From: SHYR01 sp036013055
GTDB taxonomy: Bacteria; Chloroflexota; Dehalococcoidia; UBA2979
Assembly (NCBI GenBank): GCA_036013055.1
Contig: DASCQM010000016.1
Span: 144,833-208,832 of the forward strand
Direction: 5' to 3'
Length of the DNA stretch: 64,000 nt
Notes under the pieces: model-generated
Database searches by the model: none
What the model was told of the DNA's origin: nothing
What the model saw: only the letters and a program-made list of their open reading frames with translations
Program-made: the position numbers and the translations under genes
Shown: positions 17,779-25,988 of the stretch, one piece after another
How positions within the stretch are numbered: the first letter of the stretch is position 1
Layout of the letters: every line of letters begins with the position of its first letter

Positions 17779-19721
17779 TGCCCGAGGCCTTTGCCGCCCT
17801 GCGCGAGCGCGCCGAGACGCAGTACGCGCAGTGGACGAACCCCGAGCGACCTCGCATTGACGTTGCGATCGACACATCGAGCCTCGCTGCAGGTGCAGCC
17901 GAGGTGCGCGAGGCGATCGAGGCGGATGCGCGCTCACGCAATGCCGCGGTCGACTTCGGGCGGGTTACCGGCATCGGCATGCAGTGGCTGAACCCGCTGG
18001 TCACGATCTCGTGGCCCGACGGCACGCGCGTGCTCTACGGGCCGGTCGGCGTCGATGACGCGGCCGCGATCGTCGATGCCGCGATCGGCAAGGACGACGA
18101 AGGCGGCGGCGCTGCGGCGTCTGGCCTTGCGATCGCCACGCTGAGCGGGTCGCATCCCGATGTTCCGCCGCTCTCCGAGCACCCCTTCTTCGCACCTGAG
18201 TCCGAGCGCCGGCTGCTGGCGCGCATCGGCCACACCGATCCCGAATCGATCGAGCACTACGTCGCGACCGGCGGTTATGTCGGCCTCGACCGCATGCTCA
18301 ACCGTCACCAGACGCCCGAAGACGTGCGGCAGGTGATGATCGATGCTGGCCTCACCGGGCGCGGAGGTGCCTACTTCCCGGCCGGCGTGAAGTGGAACTT
18401 CCTCTCCGGCGCCGGCGAGGTGATGCGCACGCTGATCTGCAACGCCGACGAGGGTGACCCCGGCGCGTGGGTGAACCGCATCATGCTCGAGGGAGACCCG
18501 CACCAGGTCGTCGAGGGCATGATCATCGCCGCCTTCGCGACCGGCGCGAAGCACGGGTTCCTCTACATGCGCGACGAGTACCCGCTGGCGATCGAGCGCA
18601 TGCGCGCGGCCCTCGCCGACGCCGAGGCGGCCGGGCTGCTCGGCGAGCGCGTGCTCGGCCACGACTTCGAGTGCACGCTCGAGGTGATCCGCGGCGCGGG
18701 CGCCTACGTCTGTGGCGAGGAGACCGGCCTGATCAACTCGGTGCAGGACGAGCGCGGGATGCCGCGCGTGAAGCCGCCGTTCCCGGCGAACCCCGGTGGT
18801 GGCGTCTTTGGTGCCGCGAGCAACGTGAACAACGTCGAGACCTACGCTTCGGCGTCGATGGTGCTGCGCAACGGTGCCGACTGGTATCGCGAGCAGGGCA
18901 CCGAGCAGAACAGCGGGACGAAGATCTTCTCCTTCTCCGGCGACATCGAGCGTGTCGGCGTGATGGAGGTACCGTGGGGCGTGCCGCTCCCGGATATCCT
19001 CGAAGCCTGCGGTGGCATCACCGGCGGCCGCGAGCTGAAGGCAATCCAGGCGGGCGGGCCGCTCGCGGGTTACCTGCCGGCGCGGCTGATCGATGAACTG
19101 ACGCTCGAACGCGAGACCTTCGTGCCGCACAGTGCGCTCGTCGGCTCCGGCGGCGTGATCTTCGTCGCCGACTCGATGTGCTCGATCGAGCTGAACGAAC
19201 TCTTCGCGGACTTCCTCGAGGACGAATCCTGCGGGCGCTGCACGACGTGTCATGGCGGCAACCAGCGGATGACGGAGATCTTCCGTCGCACCGCTGCGGG
19301 GGGCGGGCGACGCGAGGATCGCCACAGCCTGGAGTTCGTCGGCGACACGCTGCGCTACTCCAACTGCGTACACGGGCAGGCGAGCCCGACGATCATGCGC
19401 AACACGCTCGCGCTCTTCGAGGACGAGTACCACGCGCACGCGCACGGCGAGGGCTGTGAGGCGCTGCGTTGCACCGGCTTCACCCGCTACGCGGTCGTCG
19501 ATCAGAGCGACCCCGCGCTTCCCGACGCCGTGGCGATCTGCCCGGCGGCGGCAATCTCGCGCGACGCGGAGAGTGACGAGTACGCCGTCGACGACGCCTC
19601 CTGCGTGCGCTGTGGTGCTTGCATGGACGTGGCGCCGCGCGGCATGGCGCTGCAGGCATCCGTCGGGGCAGCGGCGCCAGCGCGCATCCCGATCGGTCCC
19701 CCGGGGGCGCTCCAGCGCTAG
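17778..19721 (+). CDS. nuoF: NuoF-like NADH-binding flavoprotein with reduced C-terminal ferredoxin domain
   Basis: The 647 residues comprise an N-terminal domain, an FMN/NADH domain with GRGGAYFPAG at 194-203 and GAGAYVCGEET at 306-316, a [4Fe-4S] site with C485, C488, C491 and C530, and a C-terminal ferredoxin-like domain. It passes electrons from NADH through FMN into Fe-S centres. In the C-terminal domain only the ligands of one cluster remain: C588 (CP) with C609, C612 and C615. The other CxxCxxC is missing and the partner Cys is A619. The protein resembles the diaphorase subunits of soluble hydrogenases and formate dehydrogenases more than respiratory NuoF. Start is fixed by the one-base overlap with the upstream gene. 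Confidence 0.9.
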   Translation: MPEAFAALRERAETQYAQWTNPERPRIDVAIDTSSLAAGAAEVREAIEADARSRNAAVDFGRVTGIGMQWLNPLVTISWPDGTRVLYGPVGVDDAAAIVDAAIGKDDEGGGAAASGLAIATLSGSHPDVPPLSEHPFFAPESERRLLARIGHTDPESIEHYVATGGYVGLDRMLNRHQTPEDVRQVMIDAGLTGRGGAYFPAGVKWNFLSGAGEVMRTLICNADEGDPGAWVNRIMLEGDPHQVVEGMIIAAFATGAKHGFLYMRDEYPLAIERMRAALADAEAAGLLGERVLGHDFECTLEVIRGAGAYVCGEETGLINSVQDERGMPRVKPPFPANPGGGVFGAASNVNNVETYASASMVLRNGADWYREQGTEQNSGTKIFSFSGDIERVGVMEVPWGVPLPDILEACGGITGGRELKAIQAGGPLAGYLPARLIDELTLERETFVPHSALVGSGGVIFVADSMCSIELNELFADFLEDESCGRCTTCHGGNQRMTEIFRRTAAGGGRREDRHSLEFVGDTLRYSNCVHGQASPTIMRNTLALFEDEYHAHAHGEGCEALRCTGFTRYAVVDQSDPALPDAVAICPAAAISRDAESDEYAVDDASCVRCGACMDVAPRGMALQASVGAAAPARIPIGPPGALQR

Positions 19722-19766
19722 ACGCGTTGCTCACCCGGGCAATCTGTCCTGGGTAGCGTTGATAAC

Positions 19767-19795
19767 TTGAGGGGCCCCGCGAGCGGGGCTAGACT
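19767..19795 (+). promoter_or_regulatory. candidate mutS promoter with an inverted repeat in its spacer
   Basis: TTGAGG at 19767-19772 and TAGACT at 19790-19795 are 17 bp apart. The spacer is almost filled by a perfect 6-bp inverted repeat, GCCCCG (19774-19779) and CGGGGC (19784-19789), around a CGAG loop. Read as RNA it would be a hairpin without a U tract, so a weak terminator of the operon upstream is the main alternative. Confidence 0.35.
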
Positions 19796-19852
19796 GAACA
19801 TCGCTCCGGGTATTGCGCCGGGGCACCTTCTCCCCGGGATGGTCTGCGCACC

Positions 19853-22489
19853 CTGGCTCGAGCGAAACGTCAATCCGCCGGCGGCACGACGCCGGGTCGC
19901 GAGCAGTATCTTGAGCTGAAGCGGCAGCACCCCGACGCCCTGATGCTGTTTCGCATGGGCGACTTCTACGAGACCTTCGACGAGGACGCGGAGACCGTCG
20001 CGTCGCTGCTCGGGATCGCGCTCACCTCGCGTTCGATGGGTAAGGCGGAGGGCCGCATCCCGCTCGCCGGGATCCCGGTGCGATCGCTCGAACGCCACCT
20101 CGACCGACTTGTCGCCGGCGGGCACCGGGTCGCGATCGCGGATCAGGTTGGCGAAGTCGGTCGCGGGCTCGTCGATCGTCGCGTGGTGCGCGTCGTCACG
20201 CCGGGCACGGTCGGCGAGGGCACGCTGCTCAGCGATCGCGGCAACAACTGGCTGGTGGCCGTCGCGCGCGCCGCGCAGGGTCGCTACGGCCTCGCTGCCT
20301 GCGACGTCACGACCGGCGAACTTGAATGCGCGGTCGTCGATGGTGAAGCGCTCGCGAGCGAGTGGGCGCGATTGGCCCCGCTCGAGGTGCTGGCTGCCGA
20401 TGACATCGCCACGGGTAGTGCTGACAGCGAAGAGCTTGCGCTGCCAGCGACGGCGATGCTGACCGTGCGACCGGCGCGCGAATTCCGTCCGGACCGTGCA
20501 GCGACCGCGCTGGCGGAGCGGCTCGGTGTCACGACGCTCGATGGCTTCGGCCTCGAGGGGCTGGAAGCCGCAGTCGGGGCCGCGGGAGCGCTCGTTGCGT
20601 ACGTCGAAGAGACGTGGCCGCAGGCGCTGCCACACCTGCGGGCGCCACGGCCGGTGCGTGCGGACGACCACCTCTACCTCGATGCGCAAACGCGGCGCAG
20701 CCTCGAACTCTTCGATGGCGGTCCCGGCGGTGCGCCGTCGCTGCTGGCGACGCTCGACGGGACGCTGACGGCGATGGGTGCACGGCTGCTGCGCGGGCGG
20801 CTCGGCCGGCCGCTGCGCCGAGTTGAGGCGATCGAGACACGGCTGGATGAGGTCGCGGCGTTCATCGATGCGGCTGGCGCACGGGCCAACCTGCGTAACG
20901 AACTGCGCGGCTTCTCCGACCTCGAGCGCCTGCTCGGGCGCGTGCGCGCCGGCACGGTGACGGCGCCGCAGCTGCGCACGCTTGGCGTCGGGCTGGCACG
21001 CCTGCCGCAGATCGCCGAGCACGCGAGCGCGGCCGGTGATGCGGCAGGGGCGGCGGCGGAGGGTACCAGCGGCGCGGGCGAGACGGCCGCGCTGCTGGCA
21101 GCGGCGATCGCCGATGAGCCGCCGGTCGAGATCGCCGACGGCGGGACGCTGCGGGCCGGTTTCGACGCAGAGGTCGACGAGCTACGCGCGCTGACCTCGG
21201 ACGCTCGCCAGGCGCTGGCGGAGCTGGAACGTGCCGAGCGCGAGCGCAGCGGTATCACGACGCTGAAGGTCGGTTACCACCGCGTCTTCGGCTACTACCT
21301 CGAGGTGCCGTCGGCGCGCGCCGACGAGGTGCCAGACGACTACGAGCCGCGGCAGACGCTCGCATCCTCTCAGCGCTACCGTAGCGCACCGCTCTCCGAG
21401 CTGGAGCAGCGCATCCTCAGCGCCCGCGAGCGGTTGGAGGAGGCCGAGCGCGAGGTGCTCGCTCGGGTGCGCACACAGGTGGCCGAGGCCGGGCCGTCGA
21501 TCGAGCGCGCGGCCGCGGCGGTGGCGCGCATCGATGTCGCCGCCGCACTCGCCGAGGCGGCGGTCAACCACGGCTACGTGCGGCCAGCGGTCGTCGAGAG
21601 TGGCGCGGTCGAGATCGAAGGTGGTCGCCACCCGGTCGTCGAGCGGCAGGTGCCCGCCGGACGCTTCGTGCCGAACGATTGCACCCTCGGCGCATCCGCC
21701 GACCTCGTGATCCTCACCGGACCGAACATGGGTGGAAAGTCGACTTATCTGCGGCAGTCGGCGCTGATCGTGCTGCTCGCGCACTGCGGCAGCTTCGTCC
21801 CGGCGAAACGCACGCGGATGGGCGTCGTCGACCGCATCTTCTCGCGCGTCGGTGCCTACGACGATATCGCGACCGGGCGCTCGACGTTCATGGTCGAGAT
21901 GCTCGAGACCGCCGCGATCCTGCACAACGCGACGGAGCACTCGCTCGTGATCCTCGATGAGATCGGGCGTGGCACCGGGACCTACGACGGGCTCGCGATC
22001 GCGCGGGCGGTGATCGAGTACCTGCACCACCGACCCGGCGGTACGCCGCGCACGCTCTTCGCTACCCACTACCACGAGCTGGTGGCGCTGGCGCAGACCC
22101 TGCCGCGCGTCGAGAACCAGTCGGTGGCGGCCAGCGAGGAGGGCGGCGAGGTCGTCTTCCAGCATCGTGTGGTACTGGGTGCTGCGGATCGGTCGTACGG
22201 CGTGCACGTCGCTGCGTTGGCCGGGCTGCCGAAGGCGGTCGTCGGTCGTGCGCGCGAGCTACTGCTGGAGCTGGAGTCCCGTCCGACGAGCGAGGTCGGT
22301 CGGGAAGGCGCGCAGTTGCCGCTGCTCGGCGATGTGGGGGCCACGTCGCAGGCACCGACGACCGCGAGCGACGGGCTGATCGATGAGCTCGCGGAGCTGG
22401 ACCCGGACGCGCTGGCGCCGCTCGAGGCGTTGCAGCGGCTCTACGACCTGCGCAAGCAGGCTCGCGAGCGCCTGGCGCTTGAGGGCTAG
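19853..22489 (+). CDS. mutS: DNA mismatch repair protein MutS
   Basis: MutS recognises mismatches and recruits MutL. Counting from the first ATG (19943), the mismatch-wedge motif FYE is at 8-10, Walker A GPNMGGKST at about 593-601, and Walker B VILDEIGRGTGTYDG follows. The homologous N-terminus continues upstream of that ATG in frame as PGREQYLELKRQHPDALM, matching the normal MutS start region, but the open frame (from 19793) contains no ATG, GTG or TTG before 19943. I therefore place the start at CTG 19853 (CTG 19844 is an alternative), giving about 878 residues. Use of ATG 19943 would leave the wedge almost at the N-terminus. A frameshift after an out-of-frame ATG at 19839 is also possible. 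Confidence 0.93.
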   Translation: MARAKRQSAGGTTPGREQYLELKRQHPDALMLFRMGDFYETFDEDAETVASLLGIALTSRSMGKAEGRIPLAGIPVRSLERHLDRLVAGGHRVAIADQVGEVGRGLVDRRVVRVVTPGTVGEGTLLSDRGNNWLVAVARAAQGRYGLAACDVTTGELECAVVDGEALASEWARLAPLEVLAADDIATGSADSEELALPATAMLTVRPAREFRPDRAATALAERLGVTTLDGFGLEGLEAAVGAAGALVAYVEETWPQALPHLRAPRPVRADDHLYLDAQTRRSLELFDGGPGGAPSLLATLDGTLTAMGARLLRGRLGRPLRRVEAIETRLDEVAAFIDAAGARANLRNELRGFSDLERLLGRVRAGTVTAPQLRTLGVGLARLPQIAEHASAAGDAAGAAAEGTSGAGETAALLAAAIADEPPVEIADGGTLRAGFDAEVDELRALTSDARQALAELERAERERSGITTLKVGYHRVFGYYLEVPSARADEVPDDYEPRQTLASSQRYRSAPLSELEQRILSARERLEEAEREVLARVRTQVAEAGPSIERAAAAVARIDVAAALAEAAVNHGYVRPAVVESGAVEIEGGRHPVVERQVPAGRFVPNDCTLGASADLVILTGPNMGGKSTYLRQSALIVLLAHCGSFVPAKRTRMGVVDRIFSRVGAYDDIATGRSTFMVEMLETAAILHNATEHSLVILDEIGRGTGTYDGLAIARAVIEYLHHRPGGTPRTLFATHYHELVALAQTLPRVENQSVAASEEGGEVVFQHRVVLGAADRSYGVHVAALAGLPKAVVGRARELLLELESRPTSEVGREGAQLPLLGDVGATSQAPTTASDGLIDELAELDPDALAPLEALQRLYDLRKQARERLALEG

Positions 22490-22492
22490 CGC

Positions 22493-24307
22493 GTGACGGA
22501 CGTTGCCGCGAGGAAGCAGCGAACGCTGATCCGCGTGCTGCCGCCGGAGGTCGCCTCGCGCATCGCTGCCGGCGAGGTCGTCGAGCGGCCGGCGTCGGTG
22601 CTCAAGGAGCTGGTCGAGAACGCGATCGATGCCGGGGCACGCACGATCGAGATCGACGCGGAGGGCGGCGGCATCGATCTGCTGCGAGTGCGCGACGACG
22701 GCCACGGCATCCCGCCGGAGCAGATCGCCGACGCCTTCGAGCGCCACGCGACGTCGAAGCTGCGCACCGCGCAAGACCTCTTTGCGGTCGGGACGCTGGG
22801 TTTTCGCGGCGAGGCGCTGGCTGCGATCGTGGCGGCGGCCGACGTCGATCTGATCACGCGGCCGGCCGATCAACCTTCGGCGGCGGTCGCGCGCTACCGC
22901 GACGGTCGCCCCGCTGATCGCGGCAGCGCCGGTGCAGCGCCGGGAACCAGCATCGAGGTGCGAGATCTCTTCTCCGCGCTGCCGGCCCGACGCGCCTTCC
23001 TGCGCGGCGAGCGTTCCGAGAGTCGGGCGCTGACGCGCGCGGTGACCTCGCTCGCTCTGGCCCATCCGCAGGTCGCCTTCCGCCTCACGTCGAACGGCCG
23101 CCGCACGCTCTCGACGCCCGGCGGCACGTTGCTCGACTCGGTCACGGCCGTCCACGGGCCCGACCTCGCGGGCGCGCTGATCGCGCTCGACTACCGACGT
23201 GAGACGGACGACGCAGCGGTGACCGTCATGGGCGTCGTGGCGGCACCCTCGGAACACCGCGCGAGCCGCACTGTGCATCTCGTTGCGAACGGACGCGTGA
23301 TCAATGCTGGTTCGCTCGCGCACGCTGTCGAGCAGGCATATGAGGGTCTGCTCCCCCGAGGACGGCGTCCGATCGCCTTCCTCAGGGTGGACGTACCCGT
23401 GGAGCAAGTCGATGTCAATGTCCATCCGGCGAAAGCCGAGGTGCGCTTTCGGCACGAACGCCTCGTCTTCGCGGCGGTGCGGCAGGCGGTACTGGAGGCG
23501 CTCGGCGGCGCGCCGGCGTCGGCCACGTCAGGGCTGACGTTCTCGCCGCATCCATCGCAGGAGCAGGCTAGCGTCGCGCATGACGCAGCAGCAGTCGCGC
23601 CATCGTCGCTGCCATCGACGCCAGAACAGACGCCGCGCGCAGTGATCGCGGCAGCGGCGCCGGCCGAGCCACGGCTCGATGACGCCGTCGATGCGTCTGT
23701 CGATGTCGCGACGCAGCGCGCGCTGCCGCTGCGCGAGCGGCTGCCGGCGCTGCGTCCACTCGGGCAGTTCGACCGCACCTACATTGCCGCCGAGGCTCCC
23801 GACGGTCTGTATCTCGTCGACCAGCACGCCGCGCACGAGCGCGTGCGCTACGAGCAGGTGCGGGCGAGTCGAGGGCGCAGCGAGGCGTCGCAGCCGCTGC
23901 TGGAGGCCGCGGTCGTCACGCTCGATCCGCCGCTGCTCGCGCTCGCGCTCGAGACGGTCGACGATCTCGCGGCCCTCGGCTGGGAAGTCGCCGAGACCGA
24001 CGGCGCGGCGCTACTCGTGCGTGCGGTGCCGTCGTTGCTCAGCGAACAGGATCCAGTCGGCGCGTTCGCAGGCTACCTCGATCGCCTGCAGGCCGAGGAT
24101 GGCGCGACGCCTGATCGCGTGACGGCGACGCTCGCGTGTCGCTCCGCCGTGCGCGCGGGCGACCGGCTCGACGTCGAACAGCAGCGCGCGCTGCTTGCGG
24201 CGCTTGAGCGGACGGAGCAGCCGATGACGTGCCCGCACGGCCGGCCGACGGTGCTGCATATCGACAACGACGCGATCCGACGTTCGTTCGGACGTAGCTC
24301 GCTCTAG
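22493..24307 (+). CDS. mutL: DNA mismatch repair protein MutL, endonuclease type
   Basis: This 604-residue protein has the GHKL ATPase motifs of MutL: ELVENAIDAGA, DDGHGI, ATSKL and GFRGEAL in the first 110 residues. An Ala/Pro-rich linker follows at about 340-420, then a C-terminal dimerisation domain with the metal-binding endonuclease motif DQHAAHERVRYE at 443-454 and a CPHGRP motif near the end. Such MutL proteins nick the daughter strand in organisms lacking MutH. It starts at GTG 4 bp after mutS, so the pair is one operon. Confidence 0.95.
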   Translation: MTDVAARKQRTLIRVLPPEVASRIAAGEVVERPASVLKELVENAIDAGARTIEIDAEGGGIDLLRVRDDGHGIPPEQIADAFERHATSKLRTAQDLFAVGTLGFRGEALAAIVAAADVDLITRPADQPSAAVARYRDGRPADRGSAGAAPGTSIEVRDLFSALPARRAFLRGERSESRALTRAVTSLALAHPQVAFRLTSNGRRTLSTPGGTLLDSVTAVHGPDLAGALIALDYRRETDDAAVTVMGVVAAPSEHRASRTVHLVANGRVINAGSLAHAVEQAYEGLLPRGRRPIAFLRVDVPVEQVDVNVHPAKAEVRFRHERLVFAAVRQAVLEALGGAPASATSGLTFSPHPSQEQASVAHDAAAVAPSSLPSTPEQTPRAVIAAAAPAEPRLDDAVDASVDVATQRALPLRERLPALRPLGQFDRTYIAAEAPDGLYLVDQHAAHERVRYEQVRASRGRSEASQPLLEAAVVTLDPPLLALALETVDDLAALGWEVAETDGAALLVRAVPSLLSEQDPVGAFAGYLDRLQAEDGATPDRVTATLACRSAVRAGDRLDVEQQRALLAALERTEQPMTCPHGRPTVLHIDNDAIRRSFGRSSL

Positions 24308-24357
24308 GCGCAGCCCTGCGGTGGGTCTTCTAGCGGGTAGCGGAGCCTGAACTCGGT

Positions 24358-25875
24358 CTACGCCTGCGGAGAGAACAACTCCGGCAGCCCGTCGCGCTGC
24401 GCTCGCCACTCGAAGAGCCGCGAGACCGCGCTCGCCGCCTTCTCCAGCGATGAGTAGACCGCCACGCCGTGGTTGTACGCAGCCTGGTCGAACGCGCGTG
24501 CCACCTTCAGCGGTACGTCGCCGCGCTCGCGTCGGATCGCGACGATCGGCACGCCAACCTCGATCTGTAGCTCAGAGAGGCTGCGCGCTGAATCCTCGGC
24601 GTGGGCGATCTGCTCCTCGAGCGTCGAGTCGCGGCCCGGCCCATCGGGCGCGCCGGCCCAGCCACCCCAGCCACCGACGGTCGTGAAGACCATGTCGATG
24701 CCGGGTGATCCGGCAACGAGCCGGTAGAGCCGCTTCGTCGTATCGCCGTCGCCGGAGTGGCGGCCGAGGTTGGCATCGATCGGATTGCGCACGCTGGTGC
24801 CCGCGACCGGGATGAACTCGCGCAGCTCGTCGACGACCCCGTCGGACATCGGCGGCACTTCGAGCCCCTGGAGCGCGAGTTGATCCGAGGACAGCACGGA
24901 GAAGCCACCGCCGCCCGCGATCAGCACGACACCGCGGCCGCGCACGTGGCGCAACTCGGTAGTCGATGCGATCACGAGGTCGCTGAGCTCGCTGATCTTC
25001 GTCGCTCGAATCGCGCCGGTCTGACGGGCGAGCGCCTCGAAGACGTCGACCGATCCGGCGAGCGATCCGGTGTGCGAGTTCGCCGCCCGTGCACCGGCGT
25101 CGGTGACCCCGCCCTTGAGCAGGATCGTCGGCTTCACCGCGGCGCAGCGGCGTAGCGCGTCGAAGAAGGCGCGACCGTCTCGCACGCCTTCGATGTATGC
25201 CGTTACGACCTCGGTCTGCGGGTCGCTGGCGGCGTAGTCGAGGAAATCGTGTGCGCGCAGGTCGGCTCCGTTGCCGTAGGAGACGGCCTTCGAGAAGCGG
25301 ACGCCGCGACCGGAGAGCGTGCCGATGATATCGCCGGCGTTCGCGCCGGACTGGGAGAGCAGGAAGGTGTTGCCCGGTTCCGTCGAGAAGCCACCCATGA
25401 AGGCGAGCCCTACGCCGGGAACATAGAGCCCCATGCAGTTCGGCCCGATCATGCGGATGCCGGCTGCGCGGCCCTTCGCGACGAACTTGTTCTCGATCAC
25501 GGTGAGGTCTTCGTCGCCGGTCTCAGAGAACCCGGCGGTGAAGAAGTGGATCGACTTCACGCCCTTCTCGATCGCCTGATCGACGAGTTCCGGAACGCCG
25601 GGCGCGGGGATCTGGCAGATGATGTGATCGACGGGGTCGGGACAGTCGAGAATGCTCGGGTAGCACTTCAGCCCCCGGATCTCATCGACCTTCGGGTTCA
25701 CCGGGTAGAGCGCGTGCTCCTTGTCGTAGCCGGCCTCCAGCAAGGAGTTGAGGAACCCGCCGCCTCCTCCATCGCTGCCTTCGCGTGAGGAGACGCCGAC
25801 GACCGCGACGGATCGCGGGTGGAAGATCGGGTCGAGTGGGTGGTTCGAGGTTGAATCGCTATCTGACGCGGTAAT
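24358..25875 (-). CDS. acyl-CoA synthetase (NDP-forming) / acetate-CoA ligase family alpha-type protein
   Basis: The protein has a CoA-binding Rossmann domain followed by succinyl-CoA-ligase-like domains (IRMIGPNCMGLY, FLLSQSGANAGD, AANSHTGSLAGS with the likely phosphorylated His). It lacks the ATP-grasp domain, so it is an alpha-type subunit of NDP-forming ligases that make acyl-CoA. The first ATG/GTG/TTG in frame (TTG 25743) would remove the start of the CoA-binding domain. The frame upstream encodes DPIFHPRSVAVVGVSSREG, the family's normal N-terminus, without any standard start codon. An ATT at 25875-25873 lies six bases after a strong Shine-Dalgarno GGAGGGAG and about 50 nt after a TACAAT -10 box, so I choose ATT, giving 505 residues. 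Confidence 0.85.
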   Translation of the reverse strand: MTASDSDSTSNHPLDPIFHPRSVAVVGVSSREGSDGGGGGFLNSLLEAGYDKEHALYPVNPKVDEIRGLKCYPSILDCPDPVDHIICQIPAPGVPELVDQAIEKGVKSIHFFTAGFSETGDEDLTVIENKFVAKGRAAGIRMIGPNCMGLYVPGVGLAFMGGFSTEPGNTFLLSQSGANAGDIIGTLSGRGVRFSKAVSYGNGADLRAHDFLDYAASDPQTEVVTAYIEGVRDGRAFFDALRRCAAVKPTILLKGGVTDAGARAANSHTGSLAGSVDVFEALARQTGAIRATKISELSDLVIASTTELRHVRGRGVVLIAGGGGFSVLSSDQLALQGLEVPPMSDGVVDELREFIPVAGTSVRNPIDANLGRHSGDGDTTKRLYRLVAGSPGIDMVFTTVGGWGGWAGAPDGPGRDSTLEEQIAHAEDSARSLSELQIEVGVPIVAIRRERGDVPLKVARAFDQAAYNHGVAVYSSLEKAASAVSRLFEWRAQRDGLPELFSPQA

Positions 25876-25881
25876 GCGTGG

Positions 25882-25936
25882 CTCCCTCCGGGCTGCGCGC
25901 CCGAGAGGGTCGCGTGCCGCTGGTCTCTCGATTGTA
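25882..25936 (-). promoter_or_regulatory. -10 box and Shine-Dalgarno deciding an ATT start
   Basis: On the minus strand, TACAAT (25936-25931) is a near-consensus -10 element; no good -35 is seen. GGAGGGAG (25889-25882) is a strong ribosome binding site six bases before ATT at 25875. The arrangement leaves no room for a start further upstream. Confidence 0.5.
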
Positions 25937-25988
25937 GCGGAGCCGATGCTCTACGCCAGCAGAGGTCTCTGACAGGGGGTGACTGCGG

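Noticed and set aside
17934..19445. Long open frame on the minus strand opposite the NuoF-like gene
   Set aside because: Its protein is Arg/His/Ala-rich without domains. It mirrors a strongly coding plus-strand gene with intact motifs; long antisense frames are expected at this GC content. The same applies to the long frames opposite 9374-11011, 12706-14061, 26124-27236 and 32414-33973.
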